A stretch of 64,000 nucleotides of DNA from Sphingobacterium bovisgrunnientis. GTDB taxonomy: Bacteria; Bacteroidota; Bacteroidia; Sphingobacteriales; Sphingobacteriaceae. This document shows, in pieces, positions 46,990-55,616 of the stretch; within the stretch, counting starts at the first letter, position 1, and the number at the start of each line of letters is the position of its first letter. The stretch is from contig NZ_WUQY01000007.1 in assembly GCF_009829085.1 (NCBI RefSeq), forward strand, positions 54,649-118,648, given 5' to 3'. The notes beneath the pieces are model-generated. The model made no database searches, was not told the DNA's origin, and worked only from the letters and a program-made list of their open reading frames with translations. Both the position numbers and the translations under genes were made by a program.

Positions 46990-47412
46990 ATGAAAATTGA
47001 GTTATATACAGTAGACATTCCTAAATCTTTATTTCTTCCTTACATAGAAAGTGGAATTAGTGCAGGCTTCCCAAGTCCTGCCTTAGATTTTGAGGATACT
47101 AAAATAGATCTCAACAAAGAAATTGTTAAACATCCACTATCTACTTACTATGGTCGTGTGCGTGGAGTATCCATGAAAAATGCAGGTATTGATGATGGAG
47201 ATATCATGGTAATTGATAAAAGTATTAAGCCTACCGATGGCTGTATTGCTATATGTTTTATTGATGGTGAGTTTACAGCTAAACGCCTTTTAATTCGAAA
47301 AGATGAAATTATCTTGATGCCTGAAAATGAGGATTACTCGCCTATAAGGGTTACCAAGGATAATGATTTTATTGTCTGGGGTGTGGTGACTCATGTTATT
47401 AAAGCATTTTAG
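46990..47412 (+). CDS. umuD: UmuD-like S24 family self-cleaving protein
   Basis: A 140-residue LexA/UmuD-type protein. It shows the self-cleavage site A25-G26 in SAGFPSP, catalytic S61 in VRGVSMKNAGI and K98 in FTAKRL. In the mutasome, RecA-stimulated cleavage yields UmuD', which binds UmuC. Stop and umuC start are 2 nt apart, so they are translated together. A TATATTTA stretch (46969-46976) resembles a -7 box 13 nt before the start codon. Confidence 0.93.
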   Translation: MKIELYTVDIPKSLFLPYIESGISAGFPSPALDFEDTKIDLNKEIVKHPLSTYYGRVRGVSMKNAGIDDGDIMVIDKSIKPTDGCIAICFIDGEFTAKRLLIRKDEIILMPENEDYSPIRVTKDNDFIVWGVVTHVIKAF

Positions 47413-47414
47413 CA

Positions 47415-48671
47415 ATGTATGCACTAATTGACTGTAATAATTTCTACGCTTCTTGTGAGCGTGTATTTCGGCCCGACCTGATTGGCTTACCCATTGTGGT
47501 TTTATCCAATAATGATGGTTGTGTGATAGCGCGTAGTAATGAAGCTAAGGATTGCGGTATCCCCATGGGAGCTCCAGCTTTTCAGTATACTGAATTATTT
47601 AAAAAGCATAATGTTCAAGTATTTTCCGCAAATTTTGCCTTGTATGGTGACATGAGCAATAGGGTCATGCAAACTCTTTCTAATTACTGTATTGATCAGG
47701 AGATATTCAGTATTGATGAGTGCTTTATGAAGCTTGATGGCTATGATTTTTTGGAATTGAAGGAGTATGGTATTAAAATGCGTCAGGAAGTATTCGATAA
47801 TACCGGTATTCAGGTAAGTGTGGGGATAGCACCCACAAAATCACTATCAAAAGTAGCCAATAGAATTGCAAAGAAATATCCAGAACTGTCCAAAGGATGT
47901 CATGTTATGCGTACAACTAATCAAATTGAAAAAGCACTTAAATGGTTAGATATTGAAGATGTGTGGGGAATTGGCAGGCAACATGCAAAGCGCTTGTTCA
48001 AGCTTGGAGTTGATAACGCGTATGACTTTACCAAGCTCAGTGATCAGTGGGTACAAAAGAATCTCTCTATTGTTGGATTACGGTTAAAACGTGACTTGTC
48101 AGGTATACCGACCCTGGATTTAGAAGAGGTGGAGAACAAAAAGAATATTGCCAGCACGCGTAGCTTTGATTTGAATTACACAAAGTTTGAGGATGTGCAA
48201 GAACGTGTATCTACGTTTGCAACATCATGCAGCGAGAAGTTAAGAAGGCAGAAGTCCTTTTGTAGTTCCATCACTGTATTTGTGATGACCAATAGATTTA
48301 GAACAGAGCAAGATCAGTATCAGAACTCAATAACATTAGACTTACCCTTTGCAACAAATTCTGCTATTGAGTTATCTAAATACGCTACCGTTGCGTTGAA
48401 GCGAATATTTAGGGAAGGCTATGCCTATAAAAAGGCGGGTGTAATAGTTTCAAATTTTAGTCCTGATGACATCGAGCAGATCACTCTATTTGATAATCGG
48501 GATAAAAGGCATGATGCATTAATGAAAGTTTTGGATGTCATGAATAGGCAGTACGGCCAGCATACCATACGGTTAGGTTGTCAGGGTAAAAAGAAATGGA
48601 CAATGCGGCAAGAGATGCTTTCCCCTTGTTATACTACAAAGCTTAAGGATATTATCACCATTAAAGTATAA
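47415..48671 (+). CDS. umuC: Y-family DNA polymerase V catalytic subunit UmuC
   Basis: A 418-residue lesion-bypass polymerase. It has the Y-family motifs: YALIDCNNFYASCERVF with metal-binding D6, YSIDECFMKLD-like IFSIDECFMKLDGY near residue 97 with catalytic D and E, and the PTKSLSKVANRIAKKYP signature near 137. The C-terminal region (about 240-418) is the DUF4113 little-finger end with NRQYGQHTIRLGCQG. It follows umuD directly. UmuD'2C copies past damaged bases at the cost of mutations. Confidence 0.95.
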   Translation: MYALIDCNNFYASCERVFRPDLIGLPIVVLSNNDGCVIARSNEAKDCGIPMGAPAFQYTELFKKHNVQVFSANFALYGDMSNRVMQTLSNYCIDQEIFSIDECFMKLDGYDFLELKEYGIKMRQEVFDNTGIQVSVGIAPTKSLSKVANRIAKKYPELSKGCHVMRTTNQIEKALKWLDIEDVWGIGRQHAKRLFKLGVDNAYDFTKLSDQWVQKNLSIVGLRLKRDLSGIPTLDLEEVENKKNIASTRSFDLNYTKFEDVQERVSTFATSCSEKLRRQKSFCSSITVFVMTNRFRTEQDQYQNSITLDLPFATNSAIELSKYATVALKRIFREGYAYKKAGVIVSNFSPDDIEQITLFDNRDKRHDALMKVLDVMNRQYGQHTIRLGCQGKKKWTMRQEMLSPCYTTKLKDIITIKV

Positions 48672-48711
48672 ACAAAGCTAACTTTAATTTGTTATTAAGT
48701 AAAACTTAATC

Positions 48712-48975
48712 ATGTACTTTGTAAAGCTAAATCATCCCATTTTAATAAAACTGAAAATGCAGGGTTATACTATTCTGCGTTCTAATAATTCCTTAATAGA
48801 TGAGAATCCAACATGGATTCCTGAAAAGGTCAACATGGAGGAATTCTTTAATTTAGATAGTAATTGGGTAGCTAAAGCCTCAATACCACTACAAGAAAAT
48901 CATTTACTTGTAATTGATGATGCTTTAAACAATATTCGTAATACGGATCTATTTGGTGAGGTGTTGATTGATTAA
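48712..48975 (+). CDS. Hypothetical protein at the end of the mutasome-like cassette
   Basis: An 87-residue soluble acidic protein that I do not recognise. Features are HPILIKLKMQGYTILRS at the start and HLLVIDDALNNIRNTDLFGEVLID at the end. It starts 40 nt after umuC in the same direction; no terminator is seen between, so it is likely co-transcribed. A link to lesion bypass is positional only. Confidence 0.55.
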   Translation: MYFVKLNHPILIKLKMQGYTILRSNNSLIDENPTWIPEKVNMEEFFNLDSNWVAKASIPLQENHLLVIDDALNNIRNTDLFGEVLID

Positions 48976-49185
48976 TTTTTTTGGATTTTTTAAATGAGTA
49001 AAATATTTAATACTGATCACTTAAATTTTAATTTAGGGCGTATATCTAAATAGTAGGCAGCTTTTGTTGGAATATTTTTTTTAAACAGGATTATCAAATC
49101 AATTTTACTCGGTGGGGGCTTTATGATTTAGTTTAAATAATGGTATTCCTACGTAATTTGTCCATGTAAGAAAATATTCAGATAT
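48976..49185. other. Non-coding spacer
   Basis: AT-rich sequence after the cassette, without open frames or strong structure, up to the terminator of the OmpA remnant. Confidence 0.4.
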
Positions 49186-49223
49186 AAAAAGCTGCGTCTA
49201 CATAAGTAGAAACAGCTTTTTTA
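49186..49223 (-). terminator. Terminator behind the OmpA remnant
   Basis: A 9-bp stem (AAAAAGCTG with CAGCTTTTT) with inner pairing GTCTAC/GTAGAA-like ends in a T run on the minus strand, 3 nt after the remnant's stop codon. Confidence 0.7.
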
Positions 49224-49225
49224 TA

Positions 49226-49468
49226 TTAGTTTATTTTTACCAACTCAACCCTTCTGTTTTTAGCTTTGTTTTCATCGGAATTGTTTGCTACTAAAGGTAT
49301 TTCACTACCATAGCCTTTCGCAGTCAATCGCGTCTTATCTATCTCATTAGATACGAGAGCATATAATACAGCATAAGCCCGGTCGGTTGATAGCTTTTTA
49401 TTGTGGGATTTATCCCAAATTTGATAAAAACTTGAAGAAACTATAGTGACAAAATTTTTAAAATAGTG
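49226..49468 (-). pseudogene. Remnant of an OmpA C-terminal domain gene
   Basis: Translation of the minus strand gives an 80-codon open stretch ending in TAA at 49226-49228. Its last 58 residues match the end of OmpA domains: NKKLSTDRAYAVLYALVSN, IDKTRLTAKGYGSEIPLV and NKAKNRRVEL. There is no start codon in a sensible place, and a TGA interrupts the frame just upstream. The peptidoglycan-binding Asp half of the domain is missing. The retained terminator supports a decayed former gene rather than chance similarity. Confidence 0.75.
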
Positions 49469-49600
49469 TCATATAATATAATAGTTAGTTAATAGGGTGA
49501 TACTTCATTAATTAAAGCTATAATGTATTGTTATTTTATAGCAATTATCTACGGTTTACTGCTATATATAGTGATTCACTCTTACAGAAGATTTTCCTTT

Positions 49601-50401
49601 TTATATCTTGAGCCATTCCGTATGTTGCATGGGAGACATTAATGAGGTCCGTGCTGGTATGTCTAGGTATGGATAAGTCACTTTTGATAAATAAAGGCCA
49701 ATAGGGTAGGCGGGGATTAAAATTTTTGGTATTTCTTTTGTAATAAGATGATTTTCAAATTCCGAGACCGACAATTGCCCTCTTCCAATTAGTATTAGTT
49801 TCCCTACAAGGATACGAATCATTTTACCTAAAAAACGATTACTCAATATATTAAACCGTATCCTGTCACCAGCAGAGTTAACGTACAGATTAGCCTGGGA
49901 AACGTTGCATAGTGTATGTTCATTTTTATCAGGATGTACACAAAATGCACGGTAGTCTTGATACTTGGGAAGCAGATTTACTGCTTCATTCATCTTCGAT
50001 AAATTTAAATTAGGATGAAGATACAATGAACTCTGCATATTTAAGAAAGGATCCTTGTATGTATGTAAAAAATAATCGTATTGTCGTTGTGTCGCGTCAA
50101 ACCTCGCATGAGGTGTACCTTCCATTGGCAGGATTTCATAAATTGATATTGCACTAGGAAGTGCTTTATTAAGCCTGAATAATAAATCATATTCAAAATG
50201 TTCCGCGATATCAGCATGAAAAAAATATTGACTTGCATTCACTTGGCTATCCGTTCTGCCGCAGCCATATATTGTAGTTGGCGTTTTCAATATTTTGTGC
50301 AACGCATTTTCGATCAGCTCCTGAATACTCAACACATCCGGCTGTCTTTGCCATCCACCAAATTGTTGACCGTGATAGGCAATATGAAAAAAATATCTCA
50401 A
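49601..50401 (-). CDS. truA: tRNA pseudouridine synthase A-like protein
   Basis: A 266-residue TruA that converts uridines at positions 38-40 of tRNA. The catalytic aspartate is D51 in GCGRTDSQVNASQ, where most TruA proteins read GRTDAGVHA. The conserved YHGQQFGGWQRQ near residue 9 and NRFLGKMIRILVGKLILIG near the end are present. The divergence in the active-site loop suggests a second, divergent paralogue rather than the main TruA; the symbol is tentative. The start is TTG 50401; no ATG fits the family N-terminus. Confidence 0.8.
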   Translation of the reverse strand: MRYFFHIAYHGQQFGGWQRQPDVLSIQELIENALHKILKTPTTIYGCGRTDSQVNASQYFFHADIAEHFEYDLLFRLNKALPSAISIYEILPMEGTPHARFDATQRQYDYFLHTYKDPFLNMQSSLYLHPNLNLSKMNEAVNLLPKYQDYRAFCVHPDKNEHTLCNVSQANLYVNSAGDRIRFNILSNRFLGKMIRILVGKLILIGRGQLSVSEFENHLITKEIPKILIPAYPIGLYLSKVTYPYLDIPARTSLMSPMQHTEWLKI

Positions 50402-51097
50402 TATTAATAGATAATTTGTTATTGCAATGGTACGTAAAAATGATGGTATAATGAGATTTTATACAACATAAATAGTTAGGTTATAAATATTCCATTTGAA
50501 TTTAAAGCTTGCAAGTAACTTTAAAAAATAATTAAAATACTTTTCTTAATCTTATTTTAGATAGTCAAAAAATTTTATTTTTTTAACACCTGAAGTACCA
50601 TTTGTATAATGAATTTTTAAACTTTGTTCACTCAAAATACCTAAAGTTCTACACTGCATGAGTCAAAAACAATTTTAAGCATTTATTGGATAATGTCTCT
50701 AAATATTCTACTCTTATGTAGAATTATAAAGTTGATCGCTATCTTTAATTTCTAGGTGCTTCAATAATATCTTAAGAGTTGAACTCTAATATGGTTTGAT
50801 TGAAAAAAAGTCAAAAATTGTTGTCTACATTTAAATTTGGAGTGTATTAATACGAATTCTATTCTTTATATAAGCTCATAATAAGGAAAATAGGGTTGGA
50901 ACTTATCGAGTATGGTTAACTATTAGCTTTAATATAATACTCAAATTAATATCTGGATATAAAAAAATAAGACGTTATTATAACTTCTAATGTAATCAAA
51001 ATGTTGATATATCACCAAAATCTATCCAAAATAATGCAGTACGCTTTTATAAACAGATCTTTAACTTTTATAGTTATAATGCGAATATTCTTTAAAT
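50402..51097. other. Long AT-rich non-coding spacer
   Basis: About 695 bases between divergent truA and metallophosphoesterase genes. It holds no frame above 40 codons with convincing content and no clear tRNA or strong hairpin. One 36-codon minus-strand frame near 50660-50550 is too short to judge. Confidence 0.4.
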
Positions 51098-51103
51098 TTG
51101 AAA

Positions 51104-51730
51104 ATGCAAATAATTGCTATATCTGATACGCACGGTAAACATCGAGACCTTATTATTCCTGATGGGGATGTTCTTGTTCATGCTGGGGATATTAGTAGCC
51201 GAGGAACAAAGCAACAGGTGATAGATTTTTTAGAATGGTTTGTTGAGCAAAATCACGCGCATAAAATATTTATTGCAGGAAATCATGATTTCCTTTTTGA
51301 ACAGGCAGAGTTTGATGAAATATCTCGAATAATTCCTGATGGGATAATGTATTTGAATGATTCAAGTGTAGTGATTAATGGTTTCAAATTTTGGGGATCA
51401 CCTATTACTCCGTGGTTCAACAACTGGGCTTTTAATCGTGATCGTGGGGCAGATATTAAAAAACATTGGGATTTAATTCCCAATGATACAGATGTTTTGA
51501 TTACTCATGGCCCACCAGTAGGCATTTTGGATCAAACTTTTTATGGAAAACGTACAGGGTGTGAGGATTTGCTTTCACGGGTACACCAAGTAAAACCTAA
51601 ATACCACATTTTTGGACATATTCACGAACAATACGGAAACGTTACGAAAGCAGAAACTACGTTTGTTAACGCTAGCGTATTGGACGATTGGTATGAAATG
51701 AAGAATAATCCAATAATATTAAATTTATAA
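51104..51730 (+). CDS. Calcineurin-like metallophosphoesterase
   Basis: A 208-residue two-metal phosphoesterase. All metal-ligand motifs are visible: ISDTHG near residue 6, HAGDIS near 29, GNHD near 60, ITHGPP near 136 and GHIHEQYG near 171. This type hydrolyses phosphodiesters or phosphomonoesters; substrate unknown. I use ATG 51104 (MQIIAISD); an in-frame TTG two codons upstream is less likely. Its stop overlaps the DUF3024 start by one base. Confidence 0.9.
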   Translation: MQIIAISDTHGKHRDLIIPDGDVLVHAGDISSRGTKQQVIDFLEWFVEQNHAHKIFIAGNHDFLFEQAEFDEISRIIPDGIMYLNDSSVVINGFKFWGSPITPWFNNWAFNRDRGADIKKHWDLIPNDTDVLITHGPPVGILDQTFYGKRTGCEDLLSRVHQVKPKYHIFGHIHEQYGNVTKAETTFVNASVLDDWYEMKNNPIILNL

Positions 51731-52071
51731 TGAAAGAACCTATTTCTATGATAGAAGTTCAGTTAAAGAACTTCGTAGAGGCAAAAAGACCGAAAAACGA
51801 AGAAGTTCGTAAAGAATTAGATTTTGGTTATTCTTGGGATGGACAAACTGCCTTACTATTTGAAATCAGACCGCAATGGAATGATCCAACAAATATTTTA
51901 GAGTTGCCATATGCGAAACTAAGATTTGCGAAATCTTCTAAATTATGGAAACTTTACTGGATGCGTGGAACGGGGAAGTGGGGGACATATGAGCCAAAAC
52001 CTAACTCCAATAATTTACATGAAATTTTAACAGCAATAGATCAGGATAGTTATGGTTGTTTTTTAGGTTGA
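51730..52071 (+). CDS. DUF3024 family protein
   Basis: A 113-residue protein whose segments RKELDFGYSWDGQTALLFEIRPQW and KLYWMRGTGKWGTYEP match the DUF3024 pattern. No biochemical role is known for the family. It shares one base with the preceding stop (TAATG), so both genes are coupled and may act together. Confidence 0.8.
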   Translation: MKEPISMIEVQLKNFVEAKRPKNEEVRKELDFGYSWDGQTALLFEIRPQWNDPTNILELPYAKLRFAKSSKLWKLYWMRGTGKWGTYEPKPNSNNLHEILTAIDQDSYGCFLG

Positions 52072-52302
52072 TGTAATTTAGGAGATGTATTTCCTCAAAT
52101 CATTTTTAGTTGCACGATGATTTTATTGGTTTCCATCTTTGCTCCATCCCAAACGCTAGTCACATCTTAGATTTTAACTGGTGCTTATTATTCGAATACC
52201 TATTTTTGAGCAGTATTTTTAAAGTCTCTTCATAGAACATAAAAATTGAAATTAATACTTTACTCAAACTTAGATTAAGAATTCACTTTACATATATTTA
52301 TA

Positions 52303-52878
52303 CTATAACAAATGTAATAGTGTTGCGAGTTGATACAAAGAGATGTTTTTTTTCGAAAATACACCGCGCAGGGTAGTAATAGCTTTTGAACGAGCGAAGT
52401 ATACTGTACTAGCTGTTGTTTGCAACTCTTCACATACTTCATGAGTAGTTTTACCTTCAATGATAGTGAGACGAAAGATTTCAGCTTGTTGTTTAGGGAG
52501 TTTTTCCAGTTCTTCGCCAAGAAGGGTGATGAGTTCAGTATGGATTATTTTTGTTAAAATATCATTTTCACTGTTTGGGATTCGAAAGGCTTCCTCCATT
52601 TGTCCATGAATGTAGCGCTCTCGAACCTTCTTTGCTTGATCTAAACAGCTATTACGTACTACGACGTATAAATAACTTTTTAGCTCTTCTATGCAGAAAA
52701 ACTGTGTGCGATTTTGCCAGAGCTTAACAAAAGATTCAGAAATTATTTCAGGGATAATATCTTTGTCCCGAACAAGTTTATAAGCGAAAAAATGAAGATT
52801 ATGACTGTATAAATCCATAAAATACGATAGTGCAGACTCACTACCCAATCTAAGATTAGTTAAATGTTCTTCTTTCAT
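52303..52878 (-). CDS. ECF sigma-70 factor at the distal end of PUL 2
   Basis: A 191-residue sigma factor of the Bacteroidota PUL type. Region 2 is ALSYFMDLYSHNLHFFAYKLVRDKDIIPEIISESFVKLW, and region 4 is LPKQQAEIFRLTIIEGKTTHEVCEELQTTASTVYFARSKAI. I use ATG 52878. It is transcribed in the same direction as PUL 2 but lies behind the PUL terminator at 53011, so it must have its own promoter. Whether it pairs with the FecR protein of PUL 2 is inferred from nearness only. Confidence 0.88.
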   Translation of the reverse strand: MKEEHLTNLRLGSESALSYFMDLYSHNLHFFAYKLVRDKDIIPEIISESFVKLWQNRTQFFCIEELKSYLYVVVRNSCLDQAKKVRERYIHGQMEEAFRIPNSENDILTKIIHTELITLLGEELEKLPKQQAEIFRLTIIEGKTTHEVCEELQTTASTVYFARSKAITTLRGVFSKKNISLYQLATLLHLL

Positions 52879-53010
52879 TTCCAATGGTAGGATTTATATT
52901 GGTTATGATAAATATACTATTTTTCAAAACTTTATGCAAGAATTTTAAGCGATTTATTTTCTGATTTTGTGATTCATCTACCTCTGGACTATGAGATTTA
53001 CGCATCATAA

Positions 53011-53045
53011 AATAGGGGTACAATAACCTATGTTTATGTACCCCT
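53011..53045 (-). terminator. Terminator of PUL 2
   Basis: A 9-bp stem (AGGGGTACA with TGTACCCCT) and a 14-nt loop followed by TATTTTATG on the minus strand, 23 nt after the lipoprotein stop. Confidence 0.7.
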
Positions 53046-53068
53046 GTTTTGCAATAGATAAAATGTTT

Positions 53069-53902
53069 TTATTGTACTTTAAAAGCCCAAAAATAAGCAG
53101 CTCCCCATGCCCCTGTACCTGGTGGTGCGTAGGAAAGCATCATCTCGCTTCCGTTTAACACCAATATATCATATTCGTATACAGGTATTCCACCCTCGTC
53201 TGGAGATTTACCACAGAGTACTGTAACTCCTTTTGTAGTAAGTTTACCTTTTGCCCAAACTGTTCCGTCCTCAAGAAGTACCTGCTTGTCCATTTCGAAT
53301 TTATAGGAACCCTTTTCAATAGTACCGTTTGATTTCACTTTGTGTAGTTCAGCATTGTTTAGATAAAATGTCATTTTAGCACCTACACCCTCATTAGCTG
53401 CTTGCCCATTAATATCCGATTCTTGCAATGTCCACCAAGCGGGCCCAAAATTACCCTTGTATCCACCATTACCCCATACTGCAGGTTTATCTGTATCCCA
53501 AACCCAAGTCTTTTCGGAGCCCCCTGTAAGAAAGCCCCATTCTAAAGGCACTTCAAAGGTAAGTTCATCGATATCGACGGTTAATGATTTGGTAATTGTA
53601 GTACCATCAGCGTTTCGTCCTGTAAATAATATTTGACTTTGCCCAGTGGCCACCATCAACACGGTGTCAGTCATTTTTTGTGTAACACCTACCCCAAAAT
53701 TCCAAGATGATAGTACTGGGCTATTATTTACCAATATGACTTTATTACTTTTTTTTCCATTTACGATTATCGGCGTTGCGCTGATTTTTAGTTCCTCGGC
53801 AGTAATAGCAGAACCTATATTCATACGGTCTTCTAGGGGATCACATGCAAGAACAAATAATGCGAGTAAACTATATAGAAAATATATTGTACGATTTTTC
53901 AT
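53069..53902 (-). CDS. PUL 2 surface lipoprotein, probably glycan-binding
   Basis: A 277-residue lipoprotein with a lipobox (LFVLAC, Cys near residue 18). No catalytic motif is recognised. The mature part is beta-rich with several aromatic-Gly clusters (VWGNGGYKGNFGPAWWTLQ, TGAWGAAYFWAFKVQ), as in surface glycan-binding proteins encoded behind susD. ATG 53902 replaces a longer frame that overlaps susD and lacks a signal sequence. It is 16 nt downstream of susD. Confidence 0.75.
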   Translation of the reverse strand: MKNRTIYFLYSLLALFVLACDPLEDRMNIGSAITAEELKISATPIIVNGKKSNKVILVNNSPVLSSWNFGVGVTQKMTDTVLMVATGQSQILFTGRNADGTTITKSLTVDIDELTFEVPLEWGFLTGGSEKTWVWDTDKPAVWGNGGYKGNFGPAWWTLQESDINGQAANEGVGAKMTFYLNNAELHKVKSNGTIEKGSYKFEMDKQVLLEDGTVWAKGKLTTKGVTVLCGKSPDEGGIPVYEYDILVLNGSEMMLSYAPPGTGAWGAAYFWAFKVQ

Positions 53903-53918
53903 GTTTTTAGATTTTAAA

Positions 53919-55610
53919 TTACCATCCAGTATATTCGTGAGCGGCTTCGCCCCAACCTTTATTTTGTAAAAGCACACCATCAGATAGTGCGATTTGTGAT
54001 GTAGGGATAGCCCAGAATCCTCCTGTAGCCTCATACCTAGCTCTGTATCCACCCCCAAAACCTCTCATCTGTGTGTCGACATTCTTATTTTTAATAGCTA
54101 CCCCTTCTTGACTTGCTAAAGCATCAGCTGCATCGTGCCAGCGCATTAGGTCAAAATAACGTAATCCTTCAAATGACAACTCCCAACGGCGTTCGCGTTT
54201 CAGCGCAGCTAAGGAATAAGTAATAGCAGGTAATTTAGCTCGATCGCGTACCCGGTTAAGGTTTGTGGCTGTTTCTGTTAGCTCAGAGTGCATCAATAAT
54301 ACATCAGCAAAACGAATCAACACCATGTCTTGAGTATGTGCGAGCTGATAATCAGCTTGTGCTCCATCGGCAAGAATGGCATAAGAGGGTATTAAAGCTT
54401 TATTGTCATATGCGGTTATGGCTATATATTTTTTCTGCCAAAATCCGGTTTCTTCCATTTGGCTGTCTGCCCCATAAATATAATCTGATAAATCAGTCTC
54501 AACATTTATAATTGAACCTTCACGGCGTATATCATTTGGTTCTGCAGCACGCCAGTCATCCCATAACTTAGTATTCACCGGACCAGCACCCCAGCCTTGT
54601 CCAAATGGAAAGGTGTTAGCTTGACCATTATTGGAACGTAAGCTTGAGTGTAAATTCAATTGATTGGTATAGCCCAAGATATAGGTATCACCCCAATCCG
54701 CTAGAGTTCCAAATTTTACAGCGAAAACTGTTTCTTTATGCCCTTCACCAGCATATTCTAAGTTATTATCTTTTGCATAAGCATAATCTGGCTTGGTTAT
54801 TCTATTAGAATACGGCCAAAGGTTACGGAAGTCATCAATAAGTCCATGCCCACTATTAGAGATACAATCTTCCAACCATCCTATGACTTGAGCTTTACCT
54901 ACGCTTCCACCATCGGAAAGAGGTAGCTCTGATTTAGCGTAATAGCCTGTATAAAATAGAAATACACGAGCCATTAAAGCTTGTGCAGCCCATCGTGTCG
55001 CGTGACCGGAAGTCACTGTATTGTATGGCGTGTTAGGCATGATCTCTATTGCCGTCTTAAGGTCTTGCGCGATAACGGCATACGTCTCCTCAGCAGGCGA
55101 TTTCGGTACATTTGAAACTATTGATGAAGTCACCAAAGGCACCTCCCCAAACATTTGCGATAATTCAAAATAATAAAGTGCACGTAAGAAATGTACCTCA
55201 CCTAATGTTTGATTATATTCAGCTTCAGTAGACCATCCAGTAACTTGGCTTAATGTCTCTAATGCAGTGTTTGCACGAAAAATACCTTGATAACGCGCGG
55301 TCCAAAATGTTAAAAATCGATCAGGTTGCGTATTCATCAAGTGATCTAATCCTTGCATGTCACGGTCATTCTCTCCGCCACCTCCAAATCTATCATCAGA
55401 AGCAAGTTCAGCCATATAAAAATGTGAATTTTGTACATTTGTAACTGCTGCATTCAAGCTGTTATATATGCCCGTGAGCATGACTTGTGCATCAGCTACT
55501 GTTACGGGAAAATTACCTGTATTCTTTTTGTCAAAACTTTCTGTATCTAAGAAGTTATCGCACGAGCTTAGGCTTGCTGCCAATAACATAAGTATAAATG
55601 CTTTTTTCAT
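53919..55610 (-). CDS. RagB/SusD family glycan-binding lipoprotein (PUL 2)
   Basis: A 563-residue lipoprotein with lipobox ASLSSC (Cys near 17). The SusD fold is shown by YNQTLGEVHFLRALYYFELSQMFGEVPLV near residue 130 and the C-terminal LKRERRWELSFEGLRYFDLMRWHDA near 470. It binds the oligosaccharide and closes on its SusC partner. It follows susC by 6 nt. Confidence 0.93.
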   Translation of the reverse strand: MKKAFILMLLAASLSSCDNFLDTESFDKKNTGNFPVTVADAQVMLTGIYNSLNAAVTNVQNSHFYMAELASDDRFGGGGENDRDMQGLDHLMNTQPDRFLTFWTARYQGIFRANTALETLSQVTGWSTEAEYNQTLGEVHFLRALYYFELSQMFGEVPLVTSSIVSNVPKSPAEETYAVIAQDLKTAIEIMPNTPYNTVTSGHATRWAAQALMARVFLFYTGYYAKSELPLSDGGSVGKAQVIGWLEDCISNSGHGLIDDFRNLWPYSNRITKPDYAYAKDNNLEYAGEGHKETVFAVKFGTLADWGDTYILGYTNQLNLHSSLRSNNGQANTFPFGQGWGAGPVNTKLWDDWRAAEPNDIRREGSIINVETDLSDYIYGADSQMEETGFWQKKYIAITAYDNKALIPSYAILADGAQADYQLAHTQDMVLIRFADVLLMHSELTETATNLNRVRDRAKLPAITYSLAALKRERRWELSFEGLRYFDLMRWHDAADALASQEGVAIKNKNVDTQMRGFGGGYRARYEATGGFWAIPTSQIALSDGVLLQNKGWGEAAHEYTGW

Positions 55611-55616
55611 CTCTCT

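Noticed and set aside
50550..50670. Possible small protein in the truA/metallophosphoesterase spacer
   Set aside because: The minus-strand frame of 36 codons is not supported by any recognised motif or ribosome site.
53903..54058. Longer start for the PUL 2 lipoprotein
   Set aside because: It overlaps susD by 140 bases and lacks a signal sequence; ATG 53902 gives a clean lipobox.
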